Origin: an uncultured Nostoc sp.
GTDB taxonomy: Bacteria > Cyanobacteriota > Cyanobacteriia > Cyanobacteriales > Nostocaceae
Direction of reading: 5' to 3'
DNA length: 42,113 bases
Assembly: GCF_937863485.1 (NCBI RefSeq)
Contig: NZ_CALMFY010000046.1
Span: 1 to 42,113, forward strand
The position numbers and the translations under genes were made by a program. Of the stretch, positions 16,556-24,066 are shown piece after piece. Numbering within the stretch: position 1 is the first letter of the stretch; each line of letters opens with the position of its first letter. Under the pieces are notes generated by a model. The model did no database searches, was not told where the DNA came from, and was given only the letters and a program-made list of their open reading frames with translations.

Positions 16556-18154
16556 TTAACTGACTACCGCTTTAGCTTTTTCCTCTACTTTTTCCTTAAC
16601 TAGTACATATGGCTTTTCTGCACCTTGTGCTAGATATTCTGCTAGCTGACTTTCAATTTGATCGCGCACAATTTGGCGATACTCAAGAAAATGTTCGTTG
16701 TGGGCGCAAGCCGCAATGTAATGTTCAACCACTCCTGGGTTACGCTTGAGAATGCTAAACAAATGATGCCAGAACTTCCAGCGAGTTTCCCGTTTGATGC
16801 CTTGTCGCCAAATTACAATTAGCAACGCTTTCACAACCACCCACTCTGGCATTTTCCCTGGGGCTTTCCAACTCGGCAAACCCATCATCAAGAAACAGCG
16901 GTAGGTGCGATCCAAGTATTGCACTGGGTCGTATAAAGTACAAAATGCCTCAATATATTCTCTGGCAAGTTCTTCCAGGGGACGGGTGGGGAGGAAGTTC
17001 ATCAATGTTGTCTGGTTGATGTTGCCATCTTGATTTTCCCGTAGTCGTCCTTCTTTTTTCAGGCGATGCCAAAGCGCGGTGTTAGGTAACGCTTGCAACA
17101 TGGCAAAGGTTGTAGAAGGAATTGCTGCTTGTTCTGCAAAGCGGACAATGCGATCGCCTGCGCCTGCTTTTTCGCCATCAAACCCGATAATAAACCCAGC
17201 CATAGGGCGCAATCCGGCTTTGGTGATGGTTTGCACTGCCTCAGTTAAGGAACTGCGAGTATTTTGAAACTTCTTGGTCATTTGCAAACTATCCTCATCC
17301 GGCGTTTCGATTCCCAAAAACACCGCCGAGAAACCACACTCAACCATCAACTCCAACATTTCTGAATCTTGTGCTAAGTCAACTGAAGCTTCAGTGTCAA
17401 ATCGGAAGGGATACTTGTGTTCTGCCATCCAGACTTTTAACTCTTTCAGCAACAATTTCACATTTCGCTTGTTGCCAATAAAGTTATCATCCACCATGAA
17501 CACACCCCGTCGCCAACCCAATTTGTAGAGGTAATCTAACTCTGCTAACAGTTGTGCTGGGGCTTTGGTGCGCGGTTTGCGCCCGTAAAGAACAATAATG
17601 TCGCAAAATTCGCACTGGAAAGGACACCCGCGCGAAAATTGCACCGACATCATGTCATAGGCATCCAATTCTAATAAATCGAAGCGGGGTATTGGTGTGC
17701 TTGTGACATCAGGTTTTTCTGTGGCGCGGAAAGTGCCAGATGTGTCACCCCGTTGAATTGCCTCAATAAACATGGGCAGCGTGATTTCCCCTTCATCCAG
17801 AATCAGAAAATCTGCGCCAACATTTTCAACTTCGTGAGGTACAGAGGTGGGGTAAGGGCCGCCGACTGCGACTAGCTTGCCACGTTTTTTTGCTTCCTGA
17901 ATTTGGTCAAGCAAATCTTGTTTCTGAACAATCATTGCAGAGAGGATTACTACATCTGCCCATGCCCATTCTGCTTCTGTTGCTGGGCGGATGTTGCGAT
18001 CGACCAGCTTGAATTCCCATTCTTGGGGCAGAATCGCGGCTACTGTTACTAAACCCAGAGGTGGTAATAAAACTTTGCGATCGACTAACTCTAAGATTTT
18101 TTCATATGACCAAAAGGTTTTGGGAAATATCGGATACACTAACAAAATTCGCAT
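16556..18154 (-). CDS. B12-binding-domain radical SAM protein (DUF4070 type)
   Basis: Radical SAM enzyme with an N-terminal cobalamin-binding-like domain. Residues 1-130 form the Rossmann-type domain (MRILLVYPIFPKTFWSYEKI, LPPLGLVTVAAIL, VVILSAMIVQKQDL, VAVGGPYPTSVPHEVE, LILDEGEITLP). The iron-sulfur motif CPFQCEFC gives ligands C177, C181 and C184, followed by FMVDDNFIGNKRN and a C-terminal region of the DUF4070 kind (PTRPLEELAREYIEAF, DRTYRCFL). It is 532 residues long. Hopanoid C-2 methylase HpnP belongs to the same broad group, but my memory of HpnP's N-terminus differs, so I do not assign it. Reactions of this class include methylations and ring rearrangements; the substrate is unknown. 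The SDR gene upstream shares the strand but is 219 bp away. Confidence 0.85.
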   Translation of the reverse strand: MRILLVYPIFPKTFWSYEKILELVDRKVLLPPLGLVTVAAILPQEWEFKLVDRNIRPATEAEWAWADVVILSAMIVQKQDLLDQIQEAKKRGKLVAVGGPYPTSVPHEVENVGADFLILDEGEITLPMFIEAIQRGDTSGTFRATEKPDVTSTPIPRFDLLELDAYDMMSVQFSRGCPFQCEFCDIIVLYGRKPRTKAPAQLLAELDYLYKLGWRRGVFMVDDNFIGNKRNVKLLLKELKVWMAEHKYPFRFDTEASVDLAQDSEMLELMVECGFSAVFLGIETPDEDSLQMTKKFQNTRSSLTEAVQTITKAGLRPMAGFIIGFDGEKAGAGDRIVRFAEQAAIPSTTFAMLQALPNTALWHRLKKEGRLRENQDGNINQTTLMNFLPTRPLEELAREYIEAFCTLYDPVQYLDRTYRCFLMMGLPSWKAPGKMPEWVVVKALLIVIWRQGIKRETRWKFWHHLFSILKRNPGVVEHYIAACAHNEHFLEYRQIVRDQIESQLAEYLAQGAEKPYVLVKEKVEEKAKAVVS

Positions 18155-18373
18155 GTAGTATCAATCCTCACACTTTGATTGTTATTCCACTTTAACGAAA
18201 ATTAAGAGTTATTGACTTTTTATTAAAGTTGTTCTGGTTTAGCACTAATATTTTTCTCTGAAATTGGAACAAATTAAGAGAATACAGCCGTCAAAAGTAA
18301 GTGTTTCGCTATGATAACTACACTCAGTAATCACAAGGCTTATCTCAATAATTAGTGTAATTTATTGCATAAA

Positions 18374-19330
18374 CTACTTAGCAGCTTTAACACCGCTAAT
18401 TTTTAAAACATCACTCATGGTTGCACAATAATTTGGCAAGCCAAAACTATGGGGATTAATTGCTTTTTCATAAGTGAAGTGCCGATAGTTCATGCAAAAC
18501 CTATCCCAAGCGGCCATCTGAATGTGGAACAGAACAATAATCAAATTAGCCAATGCTAAAGATACGGGAATGCGAAAGTAAATCTTTTTGCCTAAATAAG
18601 CACAAACTTCTTCCACTGCTTGAGTAGCAGTTAACTGTGCCTGACCTAAAACCAACCGACGTGGTTGATCATTTTCGACAGGATGAGCAATTAAATATCG
18701 CACGACAGTGGCAATGTCTCGTCCGTGGATAAAGTGAAAACTGCCATCTGCTTCCAAAAAGCGAATCAAATTAATATATTTCGTAACTTCTGGAATGCCA
18801 GATGTGAGGTGAGAATAGGGTTTCTTGGCATCACCGCCCAACACTAAAGTGGGAAAGACTGTGGTAATTTTGGGTGCGATCGCTAATTTCGATATCTTAT
18901 GTAAGCAGTCATATTTGGAACGAATGTAATCTGTCCCAATTTCCCCGGCTTCTTTTAATGGTTGATTGTAGCGATCCAAAACGCTAGCTGTCGAAAAATA
19001 AATCACCTGCTGGCAACGTTCTGGGTCTAGCAGTTCGAGCAACTCTATAGTTTTGACGACATTAATATCAAATGTCTGATCACCACCCCAAGCTGTGGCT
19101 GTGAGTACAGCCGTATCAATTGTGGATAGTAAATCGGCAAACTGGCGAATATTTTGCATATCACCTTGCAAAACGTTGATGCCTGAACGTGCCTTGGTAT
19201 CAACTTGCAGTTTACTTGGGTTCCTAACTAACAGATATAGTTCGTGATCTGTTTCCTTAATTAAGGCTTCTGTTAAATAATGACCTATACAACCACTTGC
19301 ACCAGTCACTAAAATCCGTTTCTGGCTCAT
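18374..19330 (-). CDS. NAD-dependent epimerase/dehydratase (extended SDR)
   Basis: Extended short-chain dehydrogenase fold of 318 residues. The nucleotide-binding motif is ILVTGASGCIGHYL (TGxxGxxG, about 6-19). An acidic DMQN segment (about 57) and the active-site YIRSKYDC (YxxxK) follow, preceded by VIYFSTASV, which supplies the catalytic Ser. The C-terminal third (LALANLIIVLFHIQMAAWDR) is hydrophobic, as in members acting on lipids, sterols or isoprenoids, so a membrane-associated substrate is plausible. The product specificity cannot be told from sequence. It lies between the radical SAM protein and hemE on the same strand, separated from hemE by a repeat tract. Confidence 0.85.
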   Translation of the reverse strand: MSQKRILVTGASGCIGHYLTEALIKETDHELYLLVRNPSKLQVDTKARSGINVLQGDMQNIRQFADLLSTIDTAVLTATAWGGDQTFDINVVKTIELLELLDPERCQQVIYFSTASVLDRYNQPLKEAGEIGTDYIRSKYDCLHKISKLAIAPKITTVFPTLVLGGDAKKPYSHLTSGIPEVTKYINLIRFLEADGSFHFIHGRDIATVVRYLIAHPVENDQPRRLVLGQAQLTATQAVEEVCAYLGKKIYFRIPVSLALANLIIVLFHIQMAAWDRFCMNYRHFTYEKAINPHSFGLPNYCATMSDVLKISGVKAAK

Positions 19331-19344
19331 AGAGAATTTATCAA

Positions 19345-19533
19345 AAGTAAGGAGTTAAAAGTGAAGAGTTAACAATGGAGTTAAAAGTTCCGAATCATAA
19401 GTTAAAAATAAAGTTAGGAGTTAGAAGTGAGGAGTTCAAATAACTCTGCACCCCATAACTGATAACTTCATAGCTTATAACTCATAACTCTTAACTCTTA
19501 ACTCGTAACTCATAACTCCTAACTCATAACTCC
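19345..19533. repeat. Heptanucleotide tandem repeat tract (TAACTCC/TAACTCA type)
   Basis: Degenerate 7-base units such as AACTCAT, AACTCCT and AACTCTT follow one another on one side, and the complementary AGGAGTT/GAAGTGA units on the other. The two halves (about 19345-19425 and 19457-19533) are roughly inverted and could form a long weak hairpin. Such short tandemly repeated repetitive sequences are typical of heterocystous cyanobacteria. The last units run into the end of hemE. Confidence 0.75.
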
Positions 19534-20580
19534 TGCAAGATTAAGTTCCTTTGCGGTTTCAAAGAAGAAAGCGACATTTTCTTCTGGAGTTTCTGGTAAT
19601 ACACCATGACCGAGATTGAGAATGTGACCCCAATTGCCAGCTTTGCGAACGGTATCGAGGATGCGATCGCGGATAAACTGTTTAGAGCCAAATAGCACGC
19701 CTGGGTCAAGATTTCCTTGAACTTTGACTTGCTTGCCCAATCTTGCCCGTGCATCTGCCATATCCACTGCCCAGTCTACACTGACAATATCAGCGCCAGA
19801 TTGTCCCATTCTTTCCAACACACCCGCACTACCGCTAACTAGCAGAATCAAAGGTGTATCGGGGTGGGTTTGCTTGACTTGCTGGAAAACTCTCTGTTGA
19901 TAAGGGAGAGCAAAGGTGTCATAATCTTGAGGACTCAATTGACCCGCCCAAGAATCGAACATTTGCACAACTTGAGCACCAGAGTCAATTTGGTAGCGGG
20001 CATAGATGGCGATCGCATCTGCTAATTTAGCTAACAATTGATGCAGTATTATCGGCTCGGAAAATGCCATGTTTTTGATGATGGAATAGGTTTTAGAACC
20101 TTTTCCTTCTACTGCATAAGCTGCTAACGTCCACGGCGCACCCACAAAGCCCAACACCGTTGATTTATCGCCTACTTCAGAGCGCAGCGTCTGCAAAATT
20201 GTTTTGATAAATGGTAGAGCTGCTTCTGGATCTATTGGACGCAGACGATCAATTTGTTCTTGAGTCCGCAGGGGCGAGTGAATAATTGGCCCTTTACCTT
20301 CGGCAATATCCATGTCAATACCCAAACCAGGTAATGGGGTGACAATATCAGAAAATAAAATTACTCCATCTGGTTGGAAGGCTCTCCACGGTTGCAAGGA
20401 AACCTCAATTGCTACATCTGGAATTTCCGAGCGATCGCGAAACGAAGGATACTGCTCTCTTAAGTCTCGATATGCTTTCATATATCGTCCCGCTTGTCGC
20501 ATCATCCATACAGGGGGACGATCTACTACTTCACCACGAGCAGCCCGTAAGAGATGAGGAGTCGTTGAAGAAACACCCAT
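19519..20580 (-). CDS. hemE: Uroporphyrinogen decarboxylase
   Basis: Converts uroporphyrinogen III to coproporphyrinogen III by removing four acetate carboxyls, on the common path to heme, chlorophyll and bilins. It acts in the cytoplasm and needs no cofactor. The 353-residue protein has the signature [20 protein letters not shown] with the catalytic Arg residues. Further family blocks are [49 protein letters not shown] and [15 protein letters not shown]. The start [16 protein letters not shown] is the usual one. Near-full identity of motifs with other cyanobacterial HemE is apparent. It is probably transcribed alone. Confidence 0.96.
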   Translation of the reverse strand: MGVSSTTPHLLRAARGEVVDRPPVWMMRQAGRYMKAYRDLREQYPSFRDRSEIPDVAIEVSLQPWRAFQPDGVILFSDIVTPLPGLGIDMDIAEGKGPIIHSPLRTQEQIDRLRPIDPEAALPFIKTILQTLRSEVGDKSTVLGFVGAPWTLAAYAVEGKGSKTYSIIKNMAFSEPIILHQLLAKLADAIAIYARYQIDSGAQVVQMFDSWAGQLSPQDYDTFALPYQQRVFQQVKQTHPDTPLILLVSGSAGVLERMGQSGADIVSVDWAVDMADARARLGKQVKVQGNLDPGVLFGSKQFIRDRILDTVRKAGNWGHILNLGHGVLPETPEENVAFFFETAKELNLAGVMS

Positions 20581-20687
20581 TTATTACTTCATCCTAAAGA
20601 GTCACTTTTTTCTGCCACTGTTTAGCTTATCATTATGGATTACACTTTATTAGCTTATTATCAACTTGTGAGGAAAAGGTGAGTAGC

Positions 20688-20815
20688 AGGGCAAACGCAT
20701 CTAAAATTACTCTTGATCGCAACCAAGGTTAAGAACCAACGAAAAAATTAGCATTTTTTCTTTGGTTTAGTCTCCAAGACTCAAAGCGATGTCTACGACA
20801 AGCTACGCCTACGCC
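20688..20815 (+). repeat. Dispersed repeat, copy 1
   Basis: It starts CAGGGCAAACGCATCTAAAA and ends AAGCGATGTCTACGACAAGC. It aligns end to end with 22634-22753 with a few substitutions and small indels. Shared landmarks are TTACTCTTGATC, AACCAAGGTTAAGAAC, TTGGTTTAGT and CAAGACTCAAAGCGATGTCT. It has no coding potential. Confidence 0.75.
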
Positions 20816-21599
20816 TAAAAAGGCCATTTATGGGCAAATCTAAGGGGCTATTGAGATGAAAGCTTGATTTTACTAGACAAAATTTTGATTCGCTCCCGAT
20901 TAATTTTGAGTAAGTTAGTAAATTAATAAGGCATTATTTGTAATCTTTCTTTACAACGTATCCCAAATTGTAGGTATCTCAGCAGACACCCATAAACACT
21001 AATTACCGCCAGAATTAAAGCGGAAATATTAAAGAGTTCATAAAAAAAGCTGTGATTAACCAAATTTTTTGGTGCGAAACATTAGATAACTAGTACAATC
21101 AGGCAAAAGTAAAAATAAAAAATACTTATACCGTAAGCTTTTTACCCATTCGAGATGGTGGGTTAATTTCTACCATGACGTATTAGTAGCATTTTAAATA
21201 TTTTGGATATCAGCGCTCGGTTGGCTTGACTACAGCATTAATGCCAGCAAGCGCTATAAGTTATTCTTTTTTTGACCAGAAAGAAAAAGGTACAAGCCCA
21301 CTTCGGCTACGCTCAGTGCATTGCCTAAATTTATTTATGGAAAATAAAAAAATGTATTTCGAGACACGTAGTACAAGAAATACTACGTCAGTTGACTTAG
21401 AGCAACTAAATTCATTTATCGGGTTCAAAATGTTTGAATGAGTGACTTTTGACTTTTGATTTCCCCGAACGCAAGAGTGTCCCGTAGGGAAGGGGCTGAC
21501 TTATCCCATGAAATCATCGTTTTAAGTACCACGTAGAAATGCACCTCTCACTTATGCATGAAGGGAACGCATGAGGAAAAGTGTATGACAAGTAATAAA

Positions 21600-21628
21600 T
21601 GTGTCTCTACGCCAGGTATAGAGACACA
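21600..21628 (-). terminator. Perfect 10-bp hairpin after the PEP-CTERM gene
   Basis: TGTGTCTCTA (21600-21609) and TAGAGACACA (21619-21628) pair perfectly around nine bases. Read on the minus strand it is followed by TTTATTAC and lies 35 bases past the stop of the gene at 21663, so it fits as its terminator. Confidence 0.5.
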
Positions 21629-21662
21629 TTCTTAAGGATTTTCAACGCGTATCCTGATAAAT

Positions 21663-22352
21663 TTATGCTTTCACTGTCACTTTATGTTGTGAGCGTTTGA
21701 AGAGTGAAGTCATACCACAAGCACCTATTGCTAACACACCTAACATCGCATTAGGTTCGGGAACGCTCTGGCTGGCTAGTCTATAGGCGTGGTTATCTGT
21801 TTCAAAGGCAATACCATCTGAGCGCATCACAACTCGGTCAAATGTTTCTCCTGTTCCAGCTACAAGATTGATAAACATATTAGCTTGAGTGCTAGTCCAA
21901 CTACCATCAGCTATAGCAGTTGGCACATCTGCACCACTAAAAGTCTTTAACAATTGATTACCTTTGTAAATGTCAATATAGTTGTAACTATCCAATGAGC
22001 CTGCATAAAAACCGAAGTAATTAACAGCTTCTTTGAATTTAATATTGACAAAACCACTGTCGCCTGCAACATTACTACCTGATGGAGCAATTGTTAAAAA
22101 TTTGGTATTATCCCCATAAGGTGAGGCGTATTGACCAGATACACTACCTTGAACAATATTAGTAGTAATATTAGAGTAGGTAACAAATCCATTGGGATCA
22201 TTTGCTGTGCCATCGTCAAAGGTGACAGTTTTGGTATTAGAGTAGCTAGAAAACGGGCCAGTATTGACTTGCAGAGTTACGGCACTGGCAGGATTTGCAC
22301 TGATGACCACAACAGTTGTTGCTACTAAAGCCAAAGATAATTTTTGCAGCAT
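21663..22352 (-). CDS. PEP-CTERM surface protein
   Basis: Exported protein with an exosortase sorting signal. The start is set at ATG 22352 (MLQKLSLALVATTVVVISAN), which begins a proper signal peptide; the frame extends nine codons further upstream to 22379. The mature domain is rich in Gly, Ser, Asn and Thr, with TVTFDDGTANDPNGFVTYSN, GFVNIKFKEAVNYFGFYAGS, YIDIYKGNQLLKTFSG and FDRVVMRSDGIAFETDNHAY. It resembles a group of cyanobacterial exosortase-dependent surface proteins that I recall as the Npun_F0296 type, with low certainty. The C-terminus has SVPEPNAMLG, a hydrophobic helix and a Lys/Arg tail. No ligand or enzyme motif is visible. Confidence 0.85.
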   Translation of the reverse strand: MLQKLSLALVATTVVVISANPASAVTLQVNTGPFSSYSNTKTVTFDDGTANDPNGFVTYSNITTNIVQGSVSGQYASPYGDNTKFLTIAPSGSNVAGDSGFVNIKFKEAVNYFGFYAGSLDSYNYIDIYKGNQLLKTFSGADVPTAIADGSWTSTQANMFINLVAGTGETFDRVVMRSDGIAFETDNHAYRLASQSVPEPNAMLGVLAIGACGMTSLFKRSQHKVTVKA

Positions 22353-22633
22353 TCGAGTAATAAACCTTGAGAAACACAAAGATAATTAAGACTGAATCTT
22401 TCTTGAAACCTAGCTATGAAAAACTGGTTTTATTACTCCAACAACATAGAATAAAATCACAAAGATTATTATGTCCTTAGAGATGACTGTTGTTGGGTAC
22501 AACAAGCTCGAAGATGTAAGTTCATCTTGATGCTTTGTAATCCTATTTTGATTTTTTTTACTCGCAAAAGATACGGTATATATACTAAAATATCTTTAAA
22601 GATTAAGTGAAGGTCCTTGTGCAATTCTAGTGG

Positions 22634-22753
22634 GTAGGACAAACGCATCTAAATTACTCTTGATCACAACCAAGGTTAAGAACGAACAAAAAATCACCAT
22701 TTCTCGTTTGGTTTAGTTTTCAAGACTCAAAGCGATGTCTACGACGGGCTACC
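22634..22753 (+). repeat. Dispersed repeat, copy 2
   Basis: The counterpart of 20688-20815. It begins TAGGACAAACGCATCTAAAT and ends AGCGATGTCTACGACGGGC. The next element begins immediately after it. Confidence 0.75.
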
Positions 22754-22754
22754 C

Positions 22755-22887
22755 CAATACTTCTCGGTTAAACGGCAATAAAGTTTAGGAGTAGGTTGGG
22801 TTGAAGAACGAAACCCAACATTATCAACCGTTCGCTGGGTTTCGCCACCGCTCAACCCAACCTACCATTCTTATCCGATAAGTATTG
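22755..22887. mobile_element. MITE-like element with nested terminal inverted repeats
   Basis: The 133-bp element is bounded by CAATACTTCTCGGTTAA (22755-22771) and TTATCCGATAAGTATTG (22871-22887), inverted with two mismatches. Inside is a perfect inverted pair GTAGGTTGGGTTGA (22791-22804) / TCAACCCAACCTAC (22852-22865), and inside that GAAACCCA/TGGGTTTC. No transposase is encoded, so it would depend on a partner element elsewhere. A partial relative lies at about 16437-16493. Target duplication could not be judged. Confidence 0.65.
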
Positions 22888-22991
22888 CGGCCTACCCCCA
22901 AGCCTTTAGCAATAAGCATAGGTTAATGAGATTATTTTGGAATTTATTGAGAATAAACTGCAATTATTGACATAAGATGCCCGCCTTAAGG

Positions 22992-23019
22992 GAGTGGTGA
23001 GTGGCGAGTGGCGAGTGGC
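22992..23019 (+). repeat. Heptamer tandem repeat GAGTGGC
   Basis: Four consecutive units, GAGTGGT followed by three GAGTGGC, then a degenerate GAATAG. It is a typical Nostocales short tandem repeat. Confidence 0.75.
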
Positions 23020-23236
23020 GAATAGAAAATAGGGACTGGCGAGTGAGAAATAGGGTAAAACAAGAATCAATATTTAATTAAGGATTGGGCATTGGGCACT
23101 TGTACTGAGCGACTTGTACCCACTTGTACTGAGCGGCGTTAAAGTAGCAAAGTCGAGGTAAGCCTAAGTATTGGTTATTCTCCCCTTGCTCCCCTATCTC
23201 CCTGATTTCTCTATTCTCTCACTCCCCTAACTTCCT

Positions 23237-23989
23237 ATGCAAACTGACTCTAACAGTCCTGATCGTGTTGCATCTGCTAATAACGAGCCTAATCCAGGAA
23301 AGCTTTTAATTCCGCGATCGCAGCGACAGAGGTTTTTTATTCAGTTTACCTTAATGACCCTGATCGGATGGGTTGTGGGTGGCGTTGCCAGTATCGCCTT
23401 AGAAAAAATTATTCTGGAAAGCTTTTCACCTAGTGTTGCTCTCCAACCACAAACATGGAGTATTTTGGTCAGAAGTCTCAGCAACGTTGTATTTGCCGTG
23501 ATTTTCGCCGCTGACCAAGCCCTTGTCATCTACCGATATTTACCGGGTTTGCAGTGGATATTTACTACTAGTGTCGGTTGGCTGATTGCCAACGGCGTTT
23601 CTACAGCCTGGATTAACTACATTTCATCCATAGCCTCATCGTTAAATGAAACTTTATCTCCTGAACAAACTTTTATTTTTGGATTTCTGTCTGCGATCGC
23701 ATATATAATTTCTGGTATTTGGCTGGGACTTTGCCAATGGCTGGTACTGAGGCGATATACAGTAGGCATTTGGTGGTGGAATTTTTTACCTTCAATCTCT
23801 TTTTTATTAATTAGTATTTTGGTTTGGTTGCTTTTTCTTGTGCAAAATTTGATTCCAGAACCCAACCGGACTCTCATATTGTATTGGAGTGGACAAGGAT
23901 TTACAGCAATAATTCTGGGGATTGTACCAGCAATTGGCTTGTGTAGCTTGAAAAGAAATTCACATCGCCAAAGTGGAATTTCTGGTTGA
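23237..23989 (+). CDS. Polytopic membrane protein of unknown function
   Basis: A 250-residue protein. A hydrophilic N-terminus (about 1-33, Ser/Asn/Pro-rich) is followed by about six hydrophobic segments: FFIQFTLMTLIGWVVGGVAS, SNVVFAVIFAADQALVIYRY, WIFTTSVGWLIANGVSTAWI, FIFGFLSAIAYIISGIWLGL, FLPSISFLLISILVWLLFLV and GFTAIILGIVPAIGLCSL. The pairs GWVVGG and GLCQWLVLRRY resemble a recurring theme in cyanobacterial membrane proteins of unknown role, in which GxxxGxxQxxxLR segments repeat. No enzyme or transporter motif was recognised. Its stop is 78 bp from the convergent sugar-binding lipoprotein gene. Confidence 0.7.
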   Translation: MQTDSNSPDRVASANNEPNPGKLLIPRSQRQRFFIQFTLMTLIGWVVGGVASIALEKIILESFSPSVALQPQTWSILVRSLSNVVFAVIFAADQALVIYRYLPGLQWIFTTSVGWLIANGVSTAWINYISSIASSLNETLSPEQTFIFGFLSAIAYIISGIWLGLCQWLVLRRYTVGIWWWNFLPSISFLLISILVWLLFLVQNLIPEPNRTLILYWSGQGFTAIILGIVPAIGLCSLKRNSHRQSGISG

Positions 23990-24066
23990 TCATAATTAAG
24001 CATCGGGTTTGAGACCTAGTTCTTGCAAGGTCAGTAAAAAGGAAGCCTTAGTTAGGATTTCATATC

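Larger units (their letters stand above)
20581..21662. other. Long intergenic stretch with repeats but no gene
   Basis: The 1082 bp contain the first copy of a dispersed repeat (20688-20815) and a small hairpin ACGTAGTA (21366-21373) / TACTACGT (21381-21388). A terminator-like hairpin lies at 21600-21628. A 71-codon frame at 21226-21441 lacks coding character and was not called. Confidence 0.5.
22380..23236. other. Long intergenic stretch packed with repeats
   Basis: In order: about 250 bp without features, the second dispersed repeat copy (22634-22753), a MITE-like element abutting it (22755-22887), a heptamer tract (22992-23019), and two inverted copies of the TTGTACTGAGCG module (about 23093-23140). 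No gene was seen. Confidence 0.55.

Noticed and set aside
16556..18154. Assignment as hopanoid C-2 methylase HpnP
   Set aside because: The same superfamily, but the N-terminal region does not match what I remember of HpnP, and other branches with unknown function exist.
19345..19533. CRISPR-like array
   Set aside because: Units are 7 bases without spacers, so this is a short tandem repeat tract.
21226..21441. 71-codon open frame on the plus strand
   Set aside because: No ribosome site, composition unlike its neighbours, and it runs through a small hairpin and repeat-like bases; not a credible gene.
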